Positions 1 to 9,035 of a DNA stretch of 64,000 nt are shown here, piece by piece; within the stretch, counting starts at the first letter, position 1, and every line of letters begins with the position of its first letter. The notes under the pieces were generated by a model. It searched no databases. It was not told where the DNA came from and worked only from the letters and a program-made list of their open reading frames with translations. The position numbers and the translations under genes were made by a program. This DNA is from Pelatocladus maniniholoensis HA4357-MV3 (GTDB lineage Bacteria; Cyanobacteriota; Cyanobacteriia; Cyanobacteriales; Nostocaceae), in NCBI GenBank assembly GCA_019359115.1, contig JAHHHW010000167.1:1-64000 (forward strand), in the 5' to 3' direction.

Positions 1-1
1 T

Positions 2-88
2 TGTTCTCTACAAGAATTATCTCAAACCCTTATTTATTCGTATAGACTAGCTGAATCGCAATGCTTGCATTTGCACCCTAAGAGCTAG
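2..88 (+). other. Possible C-terminal end of a gene entering from the left
   Basis: An open frame of 28 codons runs in from the window edge and stops with TAG at 86-88. Its residues (CSLQELSQTL followed by IYSYRLAESQ, ending HLHPKS) read like ordinary protein, but too little is visible to name a family. It lies head-on against the broken 3' end of the glycogen synthase gene, so it could belong to whatever replaced or cut that gene. It may equally be chance. Only sequence left of the window can settle this. Confidence 0.25.
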
Positions 89-1152
89 TCACATAAAGGC
101 TTTGATAGTTGTCGGAGATGTCTATTGATTCCAGGTTCTGTAGCAGAACCTAGTAAAACAAATTGCGCTCCTTTATTGAGTGCATGATAAATTCCATGAT
201 GCACAAGATGTACACCCTTTTGATTATCCAATCGACCAATATAAGCAATGATTGGTTTATCACTATGAGCAAGCATTAATCGCTCTCGCAAAGCTTTTTT
301 GTTATATGCTTTTTGTTCAAAATCAGCCTGGGTATATTTGTAAGGAATGTAGCGGTCAATTTCGGGATTCCAAAAATCATAATCAATCCCGTTGAGTACC
401 CCGCTAAATTTGTCTTGGTACAGATGCAAGGTATGACCTAAACCGCAGCCAATCTCTGTAGCTTGTGCTTCCCAAGCATGGTGGGGTGAAACTGTGGTTA
501 CAGCATTAGAGTAAACAATACCCCCCTTCATCAAGTTCAAAGCAAAGGGATTAAAGTTGTCACGTAAGTAATCGTACTGGAAGTAATACGACTCTCGGTT
601 TAAACCCGTTCCCCGCAGAATATCAATACCAGCAAGTCCTTGGTGCTTAAAGTTGTGGATGGTATAGCAAACGCGCTGATACTCCATGCCATGATATTTA
701 TAAATTTCATAAAGCATGACTGGAATTAAGCCTGTTTGCCAGTCATGGCAATGAATGATATCAGGTCGCTTGTTGCTTTTAAGCAAGAATTCTAAAGCTG
801 CTTTGCAAAAGAATGCAAAGCGCATGTTGTCGTCATCACAACCGTAATAGCAGCCCCGGTTAAAGAAATTGTCCTCACAGTGGGGTTCAATAAAGAAACA
901 TACCCGCCCATGTACCCAACCGCAGTACACAGAACAATGAATTGCAGCGTCATACCAGGGTACCCACAAATTGAGATAAGCGTCGTGAAGTCCCCAAATA
1001 TGGTCGTAGCGCATACAATCATACTTGGGCAATATGATCTCAACAGAATGCCCACGACCTTCTAATTCCCGACTCAGTCCGTAAACTACATCACCTAAAC
1101 CCCCTGCTTTAATTACAGGAGCGCATTCGGAGGCGATTTGCACAATGTACAT
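85..1152 (-). pseudogene. glgA: Glycogen synthase, C-terminally truncated
   Basis: The 355-residue frame matches cyanobacterial ADP-glucose-dependent glycogen synthase (GT5) from its first residue (MYIVQIASECAPVIKAGGLG, the ADP-glucose-binding KxGGLGDV motif) through the start of the second Rossmann domain (YIGRLDNQKG, VLLGSATEPGINRHL). Family members are about 470-490 residues. Here the similarity stops after residue 345, and the frame ends with a few unrelated residues (KPLCD). The missing part includes the loop with FEPCGLTQ and the catalytic glutamate region. A weak echo of the lost part can be read in the +1 frame at about 1-112, but it needs a frameshift and two stops. Cyanobacteria often keep two glgA genes, so loss of this copy is tolerable. 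The truncation is seen directly; inactivity is inferred. Confidence 0.8.
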
Positions 1153-1428
1153 GCCCTATCCTCACTTCACAAAACTTCATCTTTCCATCTTCTCACCAGT
1201 ATAAGAAAGATGTACTCATTGACAATAGGGTAGTGGGATGATATCCAAAATTGCGATTGTTAGGTAGTGGTTAGTTGTTAATCATGTCTAATCCCCAATC
1301 CCTCACACCAAAATACATCCATAGATAACATCTCTAAGAAACTGATTCACTCGTTAGGAAGATAAATAAAACTCAATAAATTAATAGCGTAGTACTGAAA
1401 AGATAAAAAACAGCTTAGGGAGATCAAT

Positions 1429-2334
1429 ATGGCTCTTTATAAACTAACAGATTTTGATCCTAACTACCGCAATAATCTTGGTGGAAATGACATCAAAGGA
1501 ATGAGTGTTTATGTAGAAGGAACTGATGAAAAGATTGGTACAGTTCATGATGTTTTAGTAGGCGAAGAAGGTCATTTTCGCTATTTAGTTGTGGACATGG
1601 GCTTCTGGATTTTTGGTAAGAAAGTATTATTGCCTATTGGACGTACTCGCGTAGATCATAATAGCGATCGCGTCTATGCTATTGGTATGACTAGAGAGCA
1701 AGCAGATAACTTACCTGAATATGACGAACGTCAAACTGTGGATTACGATTATGAAGAACGAGTACGGGGTGTATATCGTAATCCTGCACCAGTAGAAGCA
1801 TCTGCTCCTCTGACTGGACAAACTAGTGTAGAGATGCCTTATCAGCCAGTTTCTAATACTGGTTATACTGGTGTTACTCCCGAATATGATCGTGACAGCT
1901 ACACCTATGATCGTGAACCTTCTTTGTTTGGGTTGAATGAACAAAATCATCAAAATCTCAAACTATACGAAGAGCGCTTGATTGCCAACAAACGACGTGA
2001 GAAAGTTGGGGAAGTAACAGTTGGTAAGCACGTTGAAACAGAAACTGCAAGAGTTGCAGTTCCTGTAGAAAAAGAGCGAGTAGTCGTTGAACGAGTTACT
2101 CCCAATGAAGCAGGTAGACCAGTTGCTCCTGGTGAAGCAAATTTCCGTGAGGGTGAAGTTGCTCGCGTGGATATCTACGAAGAAACTCCCGATATTCGTA
2201 AAGAAGCTGTAGTACGTGAAGAAGTCAGAGTTAGAAAAGAAGTAGATCGCGATACTGTTGAGGCTCAAGACACAATTCGTCGTGAAGAATTGGATGTAAA
2301 TAGCCCTAATCTACCAATTGATGAACAACGTTAA
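1429..2334 (+). CDS. PRC-barrel and DUF2382 (YsnF/AvaK-type) protein
   Basis: The protein has 301 residues. Residues about 20-90 form a PRC-barrel domain (GNDIKGMSVYVEGTDEKIGT, then a hydrophobic LVVDMGFWIFGKKVLLPIG strand pair). Residues about 175-290 form a DUF2382 domain: KLYEERLIANKRREKVGEV, then repeated charged VEKERVVVE and VREEVRVRKEV strands. This architecture is shared with AvaK, known as an akinete marker, and with stress-induced YsnF-like proteins; the molecular function is unknown. The middle (about 95-165) is a Pro/Tyr-rich linker. There is no signal peptide, so it is probably cytoplasmic. The start has a GGGAG ribosome site about 8 bases upstream. A diverged paralogue follows at 2862. 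Confidence 0.85.
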   Translation: MALYKLTDFDPNYRNNLGGNDIKGMSVYVEGTDEKIGTVHDVLVGEEGHFRYLVVDMGFWIFGKKVLLPIGRTRVDHNSDRVYAIGMTREQADNLPEYDERQTVDYDYEERVRGVYRNPAPVEASAPLTGQTSVEMPYQPVSNTGYTGVTPEYDRDSYTYDREPSLFGLNEQNHQNLKLYEERLIANKRREKVGEVTVGKHVETETARVAVPVEKERVVVERVTPNEAGRPVAPGEANFREGEVARVDIYEETPDIRKEAVVREEVRVRKEVDRDTVEAQDTIRREELDVNSPNLPIDEQR

Positions 2335-2365
2335 TGATGGATGTAACGAGCCTAATATTGTTTAT

Positions 2366-2533
2366 CAGGGTTATTTTCTTCTCGTCTAGTCCGCCAAGAA
2401 TTAAAATTCTTGGCTCATAGCTTAAATTGTCTAAAAACGACTTCAAAATCTTTTAGTCCACTTTAAGTGGAGTTTTGCTGTTAGCCCAGAAATAAATTTC
2501 CGGGCGCGTTATGCTAAGAATAAAATAACCCTG
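2366..2533. repeat. Nested-hairpin intergenic cassette
   Basis: A 12-bp inverted pair (CAGGGTTATTTT at 2366-2377 and its complement at 2522-2533) encloses several hairpins. One is a perfect 9-bp stem with a 4-base loop at 2393-2414 (GCCAAGAAT/ATTCTTGGC). Others are a CCACT-TTA-AGTGG palindrome near 2459-2471 and a GCCCAGAAAT/ATTTCCGGGC stem near 2488-2509. The layout looks like a non-autonomous palindromic element or a dispersed intergenic repeat of cyanobacteria. The rest of the 2335-2861 gap is AT-rich and shows nothing else. A transcribed structured RNA cannot be excluded. Confidence 0.5.
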
Positions 2534-2861
2534 GTTTGTTTATAGTCTGTCATGAGTTGAATTATTGACTACACTCATTCTTGCACTGATTTTTTTGTGC
2601 CAGTAAATAAAGTTTATGGCAAATAAGCTAAACTTTAAAGACACCAAACTGAATCAGAATTATAGCCTGTTAAAACAGGCTTAAACTTTGAAAGATAAAC
2701 TTTAGTTCATAGCTAAGTGCAAGATATGAACTATAAACATGAGATTGATCACTAGTTCGATGAGAAGTGTAGGTAAATCAAATTGATTTTGCCTGCACTT
2801 AATCACTTGTAAATAAAAGTCATATGATAGTTTTCTCGCTTAATAATATTTTATTCATGAA

Positions 2862-3713
2862 ATGAAAAAACAATTAATTAATACTAATCAAGTCCATGTT
2901 CACGATTTGCTTAACAAATTGATAAGAAAGATTAGAAATTTTGCAGTGATTGATAGGCAAGGTTTACTAATCGGTAGAGTTAGAGATTTAATTATAGATT
3001 ACAATCATAAAGTTAATATAATAGTCACTAGTTTTACACCGTTACCAAGTCTCCAATCTTCGGAACATCATAGTTCTCTGCTGTTACCTAGCAAATTAAT
3101 CAAGAAAATTGACATAGCTACTAAATCTGTTTTATTAGACATAGATAAATCACAAATTAAACATATGCCTGAATATTCTCAATCACCAATGACTAACAAT
3201 AATAATTTAGAAACTTCCAAGATAGAGCCAGTCATTAGTACTGCTCAAGATATTAATTTAGAACAAAACGACATTGGTGAAAAAACAGAAGAAGAAATTA
3301 TTCGTTTGTTAAGTGAACGATTAATTGTCAATAGAAAAAAACGAAAAGCTGGTGATATCATTGTTCGTAAAGAAATCGAAACACGAATGGTACAAGTACC
3401 AGTGCAATATGAAAAACTTGTAATTGAACAAGTCAGTCCAGAAAATAAATTACTTGCAGAATTCGCTATCAGTCAAGGAGAAATTTCTGGTGTTGAACTG
3501 AGCCAAGTAGAAAAACACGAAGTTGATATACATGATCATAATTTGACTGTAAGTGGAGACTTTAATTCACCAAAAATTGCTAGTCTGCTTTTAAATGCGA
3601 TCGCATTAGAACGAAATCATGGATGTCAAAAAGTACGAGTGACTATTGTGGTCGAAAATGAAGAATATCATCAAAAATATGAGGAGTGGTTTGAACGTAC
3701 GTCAGTTAAGTAA
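2862..3713 (+). CDS. PRC-barrel and DUF2382 paralogue
   Basis: This 283-residue protein has the same two-domain plan as the gene at 1429. A PRC-barrel-like start (about 24-95, IRNFAVIDRQGLLIGRVRDL) is followed by a linker with Asn/Ser-rich stretches. A DUF2382 core follows at about 140-215 (EEEIIRLLSERLIVNRKKRK, AGDIIVRKEIETRMVQVPVQ). A further C-terminal segment (SGDFNSPKIASLLLNAIALE) is absent from the first paralogue. Sequence and base composition are more diverged and more AT-rich than in its neighbour. Function is unknown. The two genes lie in tandem 527 bases apart, which suggests an old duplication followed by separate regulation. Confidence 0.75.
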   Translation: MKKQLINTNQVHVHDLLNKLIRKIRNFAVIDRQGLLIGRVRDLIIDYNHKVNIIVTSFTPLPSLQSSEHHSSLLLPSKLIKKIDIATKSVLLDIDKSQIKHMPEYSQSPMTNNNNLETSKIEPVISTAQDINLEQNDIGEKTEEEIIRLLSERLIVNRKKRKAGDIIVRKEIETRMVQVPVQYEKLVIEQVSPENKLLAEFAISQGEISGVELSQVEKHEVDIHDHNLTVSGDFNSPKIASLLLNAIALERNHGCQKVRVTIVVENEEYHQKYEEWFERTSVK

Positions 3714-3766
3714 AATTTATCATAATGGGTAGGGGCGTAGACGCGCTACCCTTACAAGCTAACAAA

Positions 3767-5119
3767 TTACAACAAAGGCAACAATATTGTAAATTTTGTA
3801 CCCACACCCACTTCTGAAGATAAATTAAATTTACCACCATGCCTGGCTGTAATAATACGATAACTTACTGCAAGGCTAGTTTCTTTGTTGGCTCTTTTTT
3901 CCACAGAAAAAGATTCTATAATCTCCTGTTTGAATTTATCAGAAATTCCTAGACTATTATCCTGAATATAAATAGCAACCCATCGTGAATCTGGCACTTC
4001 TGGTATGGTAGATTCTTGAGAGATAACTTCTGTAGTAATTTTAATTCGTGGTTTATTAGCTTGTTTGATAGGGTTTAACCGATGTCGTACTGCTTCATCA
4101 AGTAATAAGTCTACAGAGTGACTTAAAAGATTCATAAATACTTGATGTAGTTGTCCAATAAAACAAGATATCGGAGGTAGACGACCGTAATTTCTAATTA
4201 TTTCTATCTCTCCCTGAATACTGCTATTGATGATTAACAAAATATTATCGATACATGCATGTAAATCGGCAGGTTTGGGATAAACTTCATCAATATGACA
4301 AAAATTTTGTAAGCTAATAACTAATTTTTTTAATCTTTCTGCTCCTGTACGAATACTAGTAAGAGCTTGTAATAAATCTTGTTCTAAAAAATCAAATTCT
4401 ATTTCTTGTTTGAGAGAATTTATTTCTTCACAAGGTGATGATAACTTACTTTCATAAGCTGCAATCAGTTTGAGTAAATCTTGGCTGTAATTGGAGACAT
4501 AAGTTAAGTTACCCCAAATAAAACCCACTGGATCTAAAATCTCATGAGCAATCCCATCTACCAAACGTCCTAAATTTGCCATCTTATCATTTTGAATCAT
4601 TTGAGCTTGGCTACGTTCGTAGCGCACTTGAGTTTCGATACCACGAATTTGCCAAGAAGCAATATTCAATTGCTGTACATCTAACAATGTGTAAGTATCA
4701 TCGACAGTTTGTACAACCACTGGTTCTGCTAAAAGTTCAGGCGATCGCCTCAGCGCTAGTTGCATCGCTGCCAAAATCGGCGTAGTTTCAGGCAATATTA
4801 AAGTTGGAGTACGAGCATAACTGTAAATTACACTTAAGGGTTGGCTCAAAAATAACTCTTGTCCGTAGGGACGGATGAAAAATTCCAGCAGTCGTCGCTG
4901 CGAAATCATCCCAGTGTAATTTCCCTGTTCGACCAAAATTACTCCTGGTAGCAGTGGGTTTTTCTCAAATACTTTGGCTATCTCTGTACCAGTACAGCTA
5001 GTTTCAACTTGGAAGTTATACAATTGTAGCTCTTGGAGAGTAGACTCTAAATCAAGATCGCGATCGCTACCATTTAAAAGTAATGGCGGTGGTATTTCTG
5101 AATAATGTTCCTGTGCCAC
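3767..5119 (-). CDS. CBS-like/histidine-kinase-like protein with degenerate ATP site
   Basis: The 450-residue protein starts with a CBS-pair-like sensor region (about 20-165, including VILVEQGNYTGMISQRRLLE). A HisKA-type dimerisation helix with the phospho-acceptor motif follows (NLGRLVDGIAHEILDPVGF), then an HATPase_c-like domain to the C-terminus ending GTKFTILLPLL. The usual ATP-binding motifs are altered. The N-box reads NLLSHS where NLLxNA is normal, the G1 box reads DNSLGI instead of DNGxGI, and the G2 region reads KETSLAVS instead of GTGLGLS. The His and overall fold look kept, so it may be a scaffold or an enzyme with weak activity. No response regulator lies next to it. The assignment is firm; loss of kinase activity is inference. 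Confidence 0.75.
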   Translation of the reverse strand: MAQEHYSEIPPPLLLNGSDRDLDLESTLQELQLYNFQVETSCTGTEIAKVFEKNPLLPGVILVEQGNYTGMISQRRLLEFFIRPYGQELFLSQPLSVIYSYARTPTLILPETTPILAAMQLALRRSPELLAEPVVVQTVDDTYTLLDVQQLNIASWQIRGIETQVRYERSQAQMIQNDKMANLGRLVDGIAHEILDPVGFIWGNLTYVSNYSQDLLKLIAAYESKLSSPCEEINSLKQEIEFDFLEQDLLQALTSIRTGAERLKKLVISLQNFCHIDEVYPKPADLHACIDNILLIINSSIQGEIEIIRNYGRLPPISCFIGQLHQVFMNLLSHSVDLLLDEAVRHRLNPIKQANKPRIKITTEVISQESTIPEVPDSRWVAIYIQDNSLGISDKFKQEIIESFSVEKRANKETSLAVSYRIITARHGGKFNLSSEVGVGTKFTILLPLL

Positions 5120-5311
5120 TTGACACCCTAAAATTTATACGACACGTAGACGAGAAGCCAATATTCTAACCGTTGAGATCGCTAATTGGTAATTGGTAAT
5201 TGGGGTAGTAGTAGTGATTAGAGTACGTAGTGTCAATGTGTCCAAATTTTCACAGGTTTATCCTAAAGTACGATCGTTAGCTCCTACTTTATTTGTGTAG
5301 ACTTACTTAAT

Positions 5312-6031
5312 TCAGTGTTCTTCTTGTGTGCTTAAAGTTAAATAAGCAACTTTTGCTGCGGCTTGTTCAGCAGCTTTAATTGAACGTCCCTTACCTTCAC
5401 CAAGTTTTTGTCCGTGCAGCCACACTTGAGCTATGAAACGATCTTGATTATTATGAGGCTGACTAATTTCTACAACTCGGTATTCTGGTAAAACCTTAAA
5501 ATGCGCTTGAGTCCATTCTTGGAGAGCAGCTTTGTAATTTAGTCTAGCTGGATCAAGGCGAATTTCTGCTGCTAGTTCTTTGAAGTGAGGATCTAGCCAA
5601 GGACGAATTAAATCAAGATTGTTAGTACTAAGGTAAAGCGCTCCTAGAACAGCTTCAAAGGCATCTGCTAATCTCGATTGTTGACCAACTTTATCAGCAG
5701 TGGCACTGCCAGCCACAAGTAAATATAGTTCAAAACCGTAAGAGCGTGCTAACTGGGCTAAAATGCGATCGCTCACTAATACCGAACGAATTGCCGCAAA
5801 ATCTCCTACCGGACAATTGGGATAATTTTCCCACAACACAATTGCTGACACCAACCGCACTACAGCATCACCAACAAATTCTAGATGTTCATAATTTGCT
5901 GAGTCAGATACGGTCGGATGAGTCAGTGCTAAGTCCAGCAGTTGCCATTGAATTGGTCCTTCTACTGCCAAACCCAATTTTCTGACTAGACTTTCAAGTT
6001 GTCGTTGTCGGCGTGGATAAGCGAGGGTCAT
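5312..6031 (-). CDS. rnc: Ribonuclease III
   Basis: RNase III cleaves double-stranded RNA during rRNA maturation and mRNA processing. In 239 residues the protein has an N-terminal RNase III domain with the signature HLEFVGDAVV (acidic residues E51 and D55) and the second metal-binding pair in LADAFEAVLGALY (D123, E126). A C-terminal double-stranded-RNA-binding domain spans about 163-235 and ends in the basic KGRSIKAAEQAAAKVA helix. The length is typical. The start (MTLAYPRRQR) is the only good one before the conserved domain. The gene stands alone between unrelated genes. Cyanobacteria often carry more than one RNase III-like gene, so this may not be the only copy. Confidence 0.93.
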   Translation of the reverse strand: MTLAYPRRQRQLESLVRKLGLAVEGPIQWQLLDLALTHPTVSDSANYEHLEFVGDAVVRLVSAIVLWENYPNCPVGDFAAIRSVLVSDRILAQLARSYGFELYLLVAGSATADKVGQQSRLADAFEAVLGALYLSTNNLDLIRPWLDPHFKELAAEIRLDPARLNYKAALQEWTQAHFKVLPEYRVVEISQPHNNQDRFIAQVWLHGQKLGEGKGRSIKAAEQAAAKVAYLTLSTQEEH

Positions 6032-6371
6032 CCGATTTTAGATTTTGGATTTTAGATTTTGGATTGATGAGGCACAGGTGGCACATTATGTCGCCACATT
6101 GAATGCTCTCAAAAAAGTATTGGTCAATAATCATTAGAGCGTGTTTTTTGTATAGATCAAGTACAACTTTATTAAAACATATAGCTTTATTTGACTTCAT
6201 ATAGGTTCATTATCTATGTATTTTGGGAAAACTTCACAATAAATAATAGCAGCCGACCCCTCTAGATAGAGGGGCATAATTACCTGTCGATCACTACCTT
6301 GCTTCATGGTCAGTTTCTACTTAGCTAGTAATCGTTGACACTGCTCAAGCATGAGTTTTACGAGTCGTGAT
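6032..6371. other. Intergenic stretch without a gene
   Basis: No convincing coding frame is present. The stretch begins with a short repeated TTTTGGATTTTAGA motif upstream of rnc. It also holds a small perfect palindrome at 6257-6274 (CCCCTCTA-GA-TAGAGGGG) without a T-run. No promoter could be placed with confidence. Confidence 0.4.
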
Positions 6372-6408
6372 GCTTATATCCCCCGGCTAAAAGCATGGGG
6401 ATATAAGC
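6372..6408. repeat. Perfect 12-bp hairpin, IS200/IS605-end-like
   Basis: GCTTATATCCCC at 6372-6383 pairs perfectly with GGGGATATAAGC at 6397-6408 across a 13-base loop containing GGCTAAAAGC. Hairpins with a GGCTAAAAGC-type loop and C/G-rich stem are common at the ends of IS200/IS605-type elements in cyanobacteria. It lies just before a broken acetyltransferase gene, so an insertion may have removed that gene's first half. No transposase is present here. Confidence 0.4.
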
Positions 6409-6432
6409 AAACTTTCCTGAATTCATTCATCC

Positions 6433-6627
6433 GTGATGTGGGTTTTGCCAGAGTATCGTGGTTTTGGTTTTGCAAATGATTTGTTGTTCAAGGGAACACG
6501 AGTATTACAGAATATCGGAGTTTGGCGGGTGTTTTGCGATACAGATGTGAACAATTTACCAATGATTTCTGCTTTAAAACGAGTTGGCTATAGACAGTAC
6601 AGTCAGCCTTGGGAGCGTCCGCTTTGA
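6433..6627 (+). pseudogene. GNAT acetyltransferase, C-terminal fragment
   Basis: The 64-residue frame contains the acetyl-CoA-binding motif A (VLPEYRGFGFANDLL, with the RGxGxA loop) and the following motif B helix (NNLPMISALKRVGYRQYSQP) of the GNAT fold. GNAT proteins are normally 140-180 residues, so the first two thirds are missing. The frame is closed upstream by a TGA at 6418, and no matching N-terminal half is visible in any frame before it. It is read as a remnant. The GTG at 6433 is only the first available start, not a supported one. Confidence 0.6.
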
Positions 6628-6719
6628 ACTTTGTGTATAACAATAACATGAAGCGATCGCATAATTAATTACATTTCTCGGTCAAAGTCCAGCGCACCAA
6701 ACTTCTGGAGAAACGCAAC

Positions 6720-8834
6720 ATGACCAAACAACCAAAGCCGCCCGTTGCACCTGTCAAACCTGTTACAGACAATTACTTCGGTACGCAGGTAACGGACAAT
6801 TATCGTTACATGGAAAACTTCAATGATCAACAAGTGCAACAGTGGGTAAAAGCGCAAGCCGATTTTACAACCCATACGCTTGCACAAATTCCGGGACGCA
6901 ATACCTTTTTTAAGCGCATGGTGGAATTAGACGCTTCTGTTCCGGCAAAAGTAAGCTGCGTGTTGCGCCTTGCTAATAGCAAAATTTTCTACCTCAAATC
7001 TACGGCGCAAGACGATGTGTGGCAACTGTACATGCGAGACGGCATGAACGGCAACGAAATGCTTTTGGTTGATCCTGACAAGTTTAAACAAGAAACAGGC
7101 AACCCGCACGCAATTAACTGTTTTATCCCCTCGTGGGATGGCAAGTATGTGAATTATAGTATTTCGGCAAATGGTTCAGAAGAGGCTTCGCTTTATGTGA
7201 TCAATACTGAAACTCTTGAAAATATAGACAAACCGATTTCGCGGCTGCATTGGGGCGGAGTTTGGTTGCCTGATAACCAGTCATTTGTCTACACCCGCGA
7301 TCAAGAGATGAAAGAAGGCATGGCGAAGACTCAAAAGTATCAAAAAAGCAAAGTCTATTTGCACAGACTTGGCACAGATATAGAACAAGATAACCTTATC
7401 CTCGGTCATGAAGTGACTTCTTTGGTGAACATTTCAACTGTCGCAGTTCCCTTTGTTATTGCCCTTCCCAATTCCGACTATATATTTGCAGTCATCCTCT
7501 ACGGTACACAGAAAGAACTAGATCTCTATGTCGCCACCCTCGCTTCATTCAATGAAGGTACACCAGAGTGGAAAAAGATTTGCGATGCGATCGATGAAGT
7601 CATACTTTTTGAAGTGCATGGAGAAGAGGTGTATTTGCTAACGCATAAAAATGCGCCTCACTATAAGATAGTCAAAACTTCGCTGAAAAATCCTGACTTT
7701 TCGAGTGCTGAAATTGTCATGGCAGAAAGCGATCAGATAATTGAGTATATATTTGCCGCTCAAGATGCACTTTATGTACTAACAAAGAATAATGGTAGTA
7801 ACAAATTCATCCGCATTACTTACGACGGTAAAACAGAATCACTCAATCTGCCGTTTGCTGGCACAGTTGACTTTTTTGGAAATGACCCCAGAATCACCAA
7901 AAATGATCCCAGAGTGGCAGGAATTTTGCTCAGTGTTACGACTTGGACAAAATTTTACAGCATCTACGAATACGAACCGCAAACCAATCAACTCACGCAG
8001 ACACAATTACAATCGCAAGGTAAATATGACGCACCAGATGATTTAGTAGCTCAAGAAGTCGAGGTGCGATCGCACGATGGGACGATGATACCGCTTTCTA
8101 TTGTCCACAAAAAAGGTATCAAACTTGATGGTTCAAATCCATGCTGGTTGATTGGTTATGGGGCTTACGGTTTTTCCATGTACTTAGGCTATCAACAACA
8201 AAATTATGCCTGGTATGAGAAAGGTGGTATTATGGCGATCGCTCATGTGCGCGGTGGTGGTGAAAAAGGTGAAGCGTGGTATCGCGCCGGATTTCAGCAA
8301 ACAAAGCCCAACACTTGGAAAGATTTTATTGCTTGTGCTGAATATCTAATTAAAAAAAAATATACCTCGCCTGCAAAACTGGCGGCAGAAGGCGTTAGTG
8401 CAGGTGGTATTTTGATTGGTAGAGCCGTTACAGAACGTCCTGATCTGTTTGCAGTAGCAATTGCACGGGTAGGCGCGATGAATGTAATTCGCTTTGAAAC
8501 AATGGCAAACGGAGTGAACAATATTCGCGAATTTGGGAGTTGCGCCACCGCAGCAGGGTTCAAAGCACTCTACGAAATGGATGCATTTTTGCATGTCCAA
8601 AATGGTGTGAACTATCCAGCAATGATAATAATCCACGGCATCACTGATCAACGATGCGAACCTTGGCAATCAACAAAATTTGCGGCGCGAGTTCAAGCCG
8701 CCTCAGCAAGTGACAAACCTATCTTACTCCGTATTGACTATGAAACAGGACACGGCGTTGGTTCAACCAAAACGCAACGTCTCCAAGAACGAGCCGACAT
8801 CTTCGCCTTTATGATGTGGCAATTTGGGTATTAA
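6720..8834 (+). CDS. Prolyl oligopeptidase family serine protease (S9A)
   Basis: The 704-residue protein matches prolyl oligopeptidases, which cut short proline-containing peptides. The N-terminal part (about 1-400) has the composition of the beta-propeller lid. The C-terminal alpha/beta-hydrolase carries the triad: the nucleophile in EGVSAGG (S560), the acid in ITDQRCEP (D643) and the base in TGHGVG (H678). The HVRGGGEKGEAWYRAG oxyanion region also fits. No signal peptide is visible, so it is cytoplasmic. The start is supported by GGAG about 9 bases upstream. Base use is slightly richer in G and C than the neighbours, which may reflect transfer, but this was judged by eye only. Confidence 0.9.
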   Translation: MTKQPKPPVAPVKPVTDNYFGTQVTDNYRYMENFNDQQVQQWVKAQADFTTHTLAQIPGRNTFFKRMVELDASVPAKVSCVLRLANSKIFYLKSTAQDDVWQLYMRDGMNGNEMLLVDPDKFKQETGNPHAINCFIPSWDGKYVNYSISANGSEEASLYVINTETLENIDKPISRLHWGGVWLPDNQSFVYTRDQEMKEGMAKTQKYQKSKVYLHRLGTDIEQDNLILGHEVTSLVNISTVAVPFVIALPNSDYIFAVILYGTQKELDLYVATLASFNEGTPEWKKICDAIDEVILFEVHGEEVYLLTHKNAPHYKIVKTSLKNPDFSSAEIVMAESDQIIEYIFAAQDALYVLTKNNGSNKFIRITYDGKTESLNLPFAGTVDFFGNDPRITKNDPRVAGILLSVTTWTKFYSIYEYEPQTNQLTQTQLQSQGKYDAPDDLVAQEVEVRSHDGTMIPLSIVHKKGIKLDGSNPCWLIGYGAYGFSMYLGYQQQNYAWYEKGGIMAIAHVRGGGEKGEAWYRAGFQQTKPNTWKDFIACAEYLIKKKYTSPAKLAAEGVSAGGILIGRAVTERPDLFAVAIARVGAMNVIRFETMANGVNNIREFGSCATAAGFKALYEMDAFLHVQNGVNYPAMIIIHGITDQRCEPWQSTKFAARVQAASASDKPILLRIDYETGHGVGSTKTQRLQERADIFAFMMWQFGY

Positions 8835-9035
8835 GGGATCGAGGATCAAGGACAGGGATTAATTTAGCAGCAAACTTATAAGGAAGGCTGGCTGAAAACC
8901 CGCCCCAAACAGCAACGTAGTTGCGAATTTCGTGATTAGTATCAGTGGTCGATTTTTCATTCCCTTGTTGTAGTCGAAAAGCCTTTAAAGATGCCATAGC
9001 ATGGTATTATTACAACGACTATTCAGGCTAACTGT

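Noticed and set aside
1711-2268. Open frames opposite the first PRC-barrel gene
   Set aside because: They are rich in Phe, Ser and Ile with no domain and are explained by the codon use of the real gene on the plus strand.
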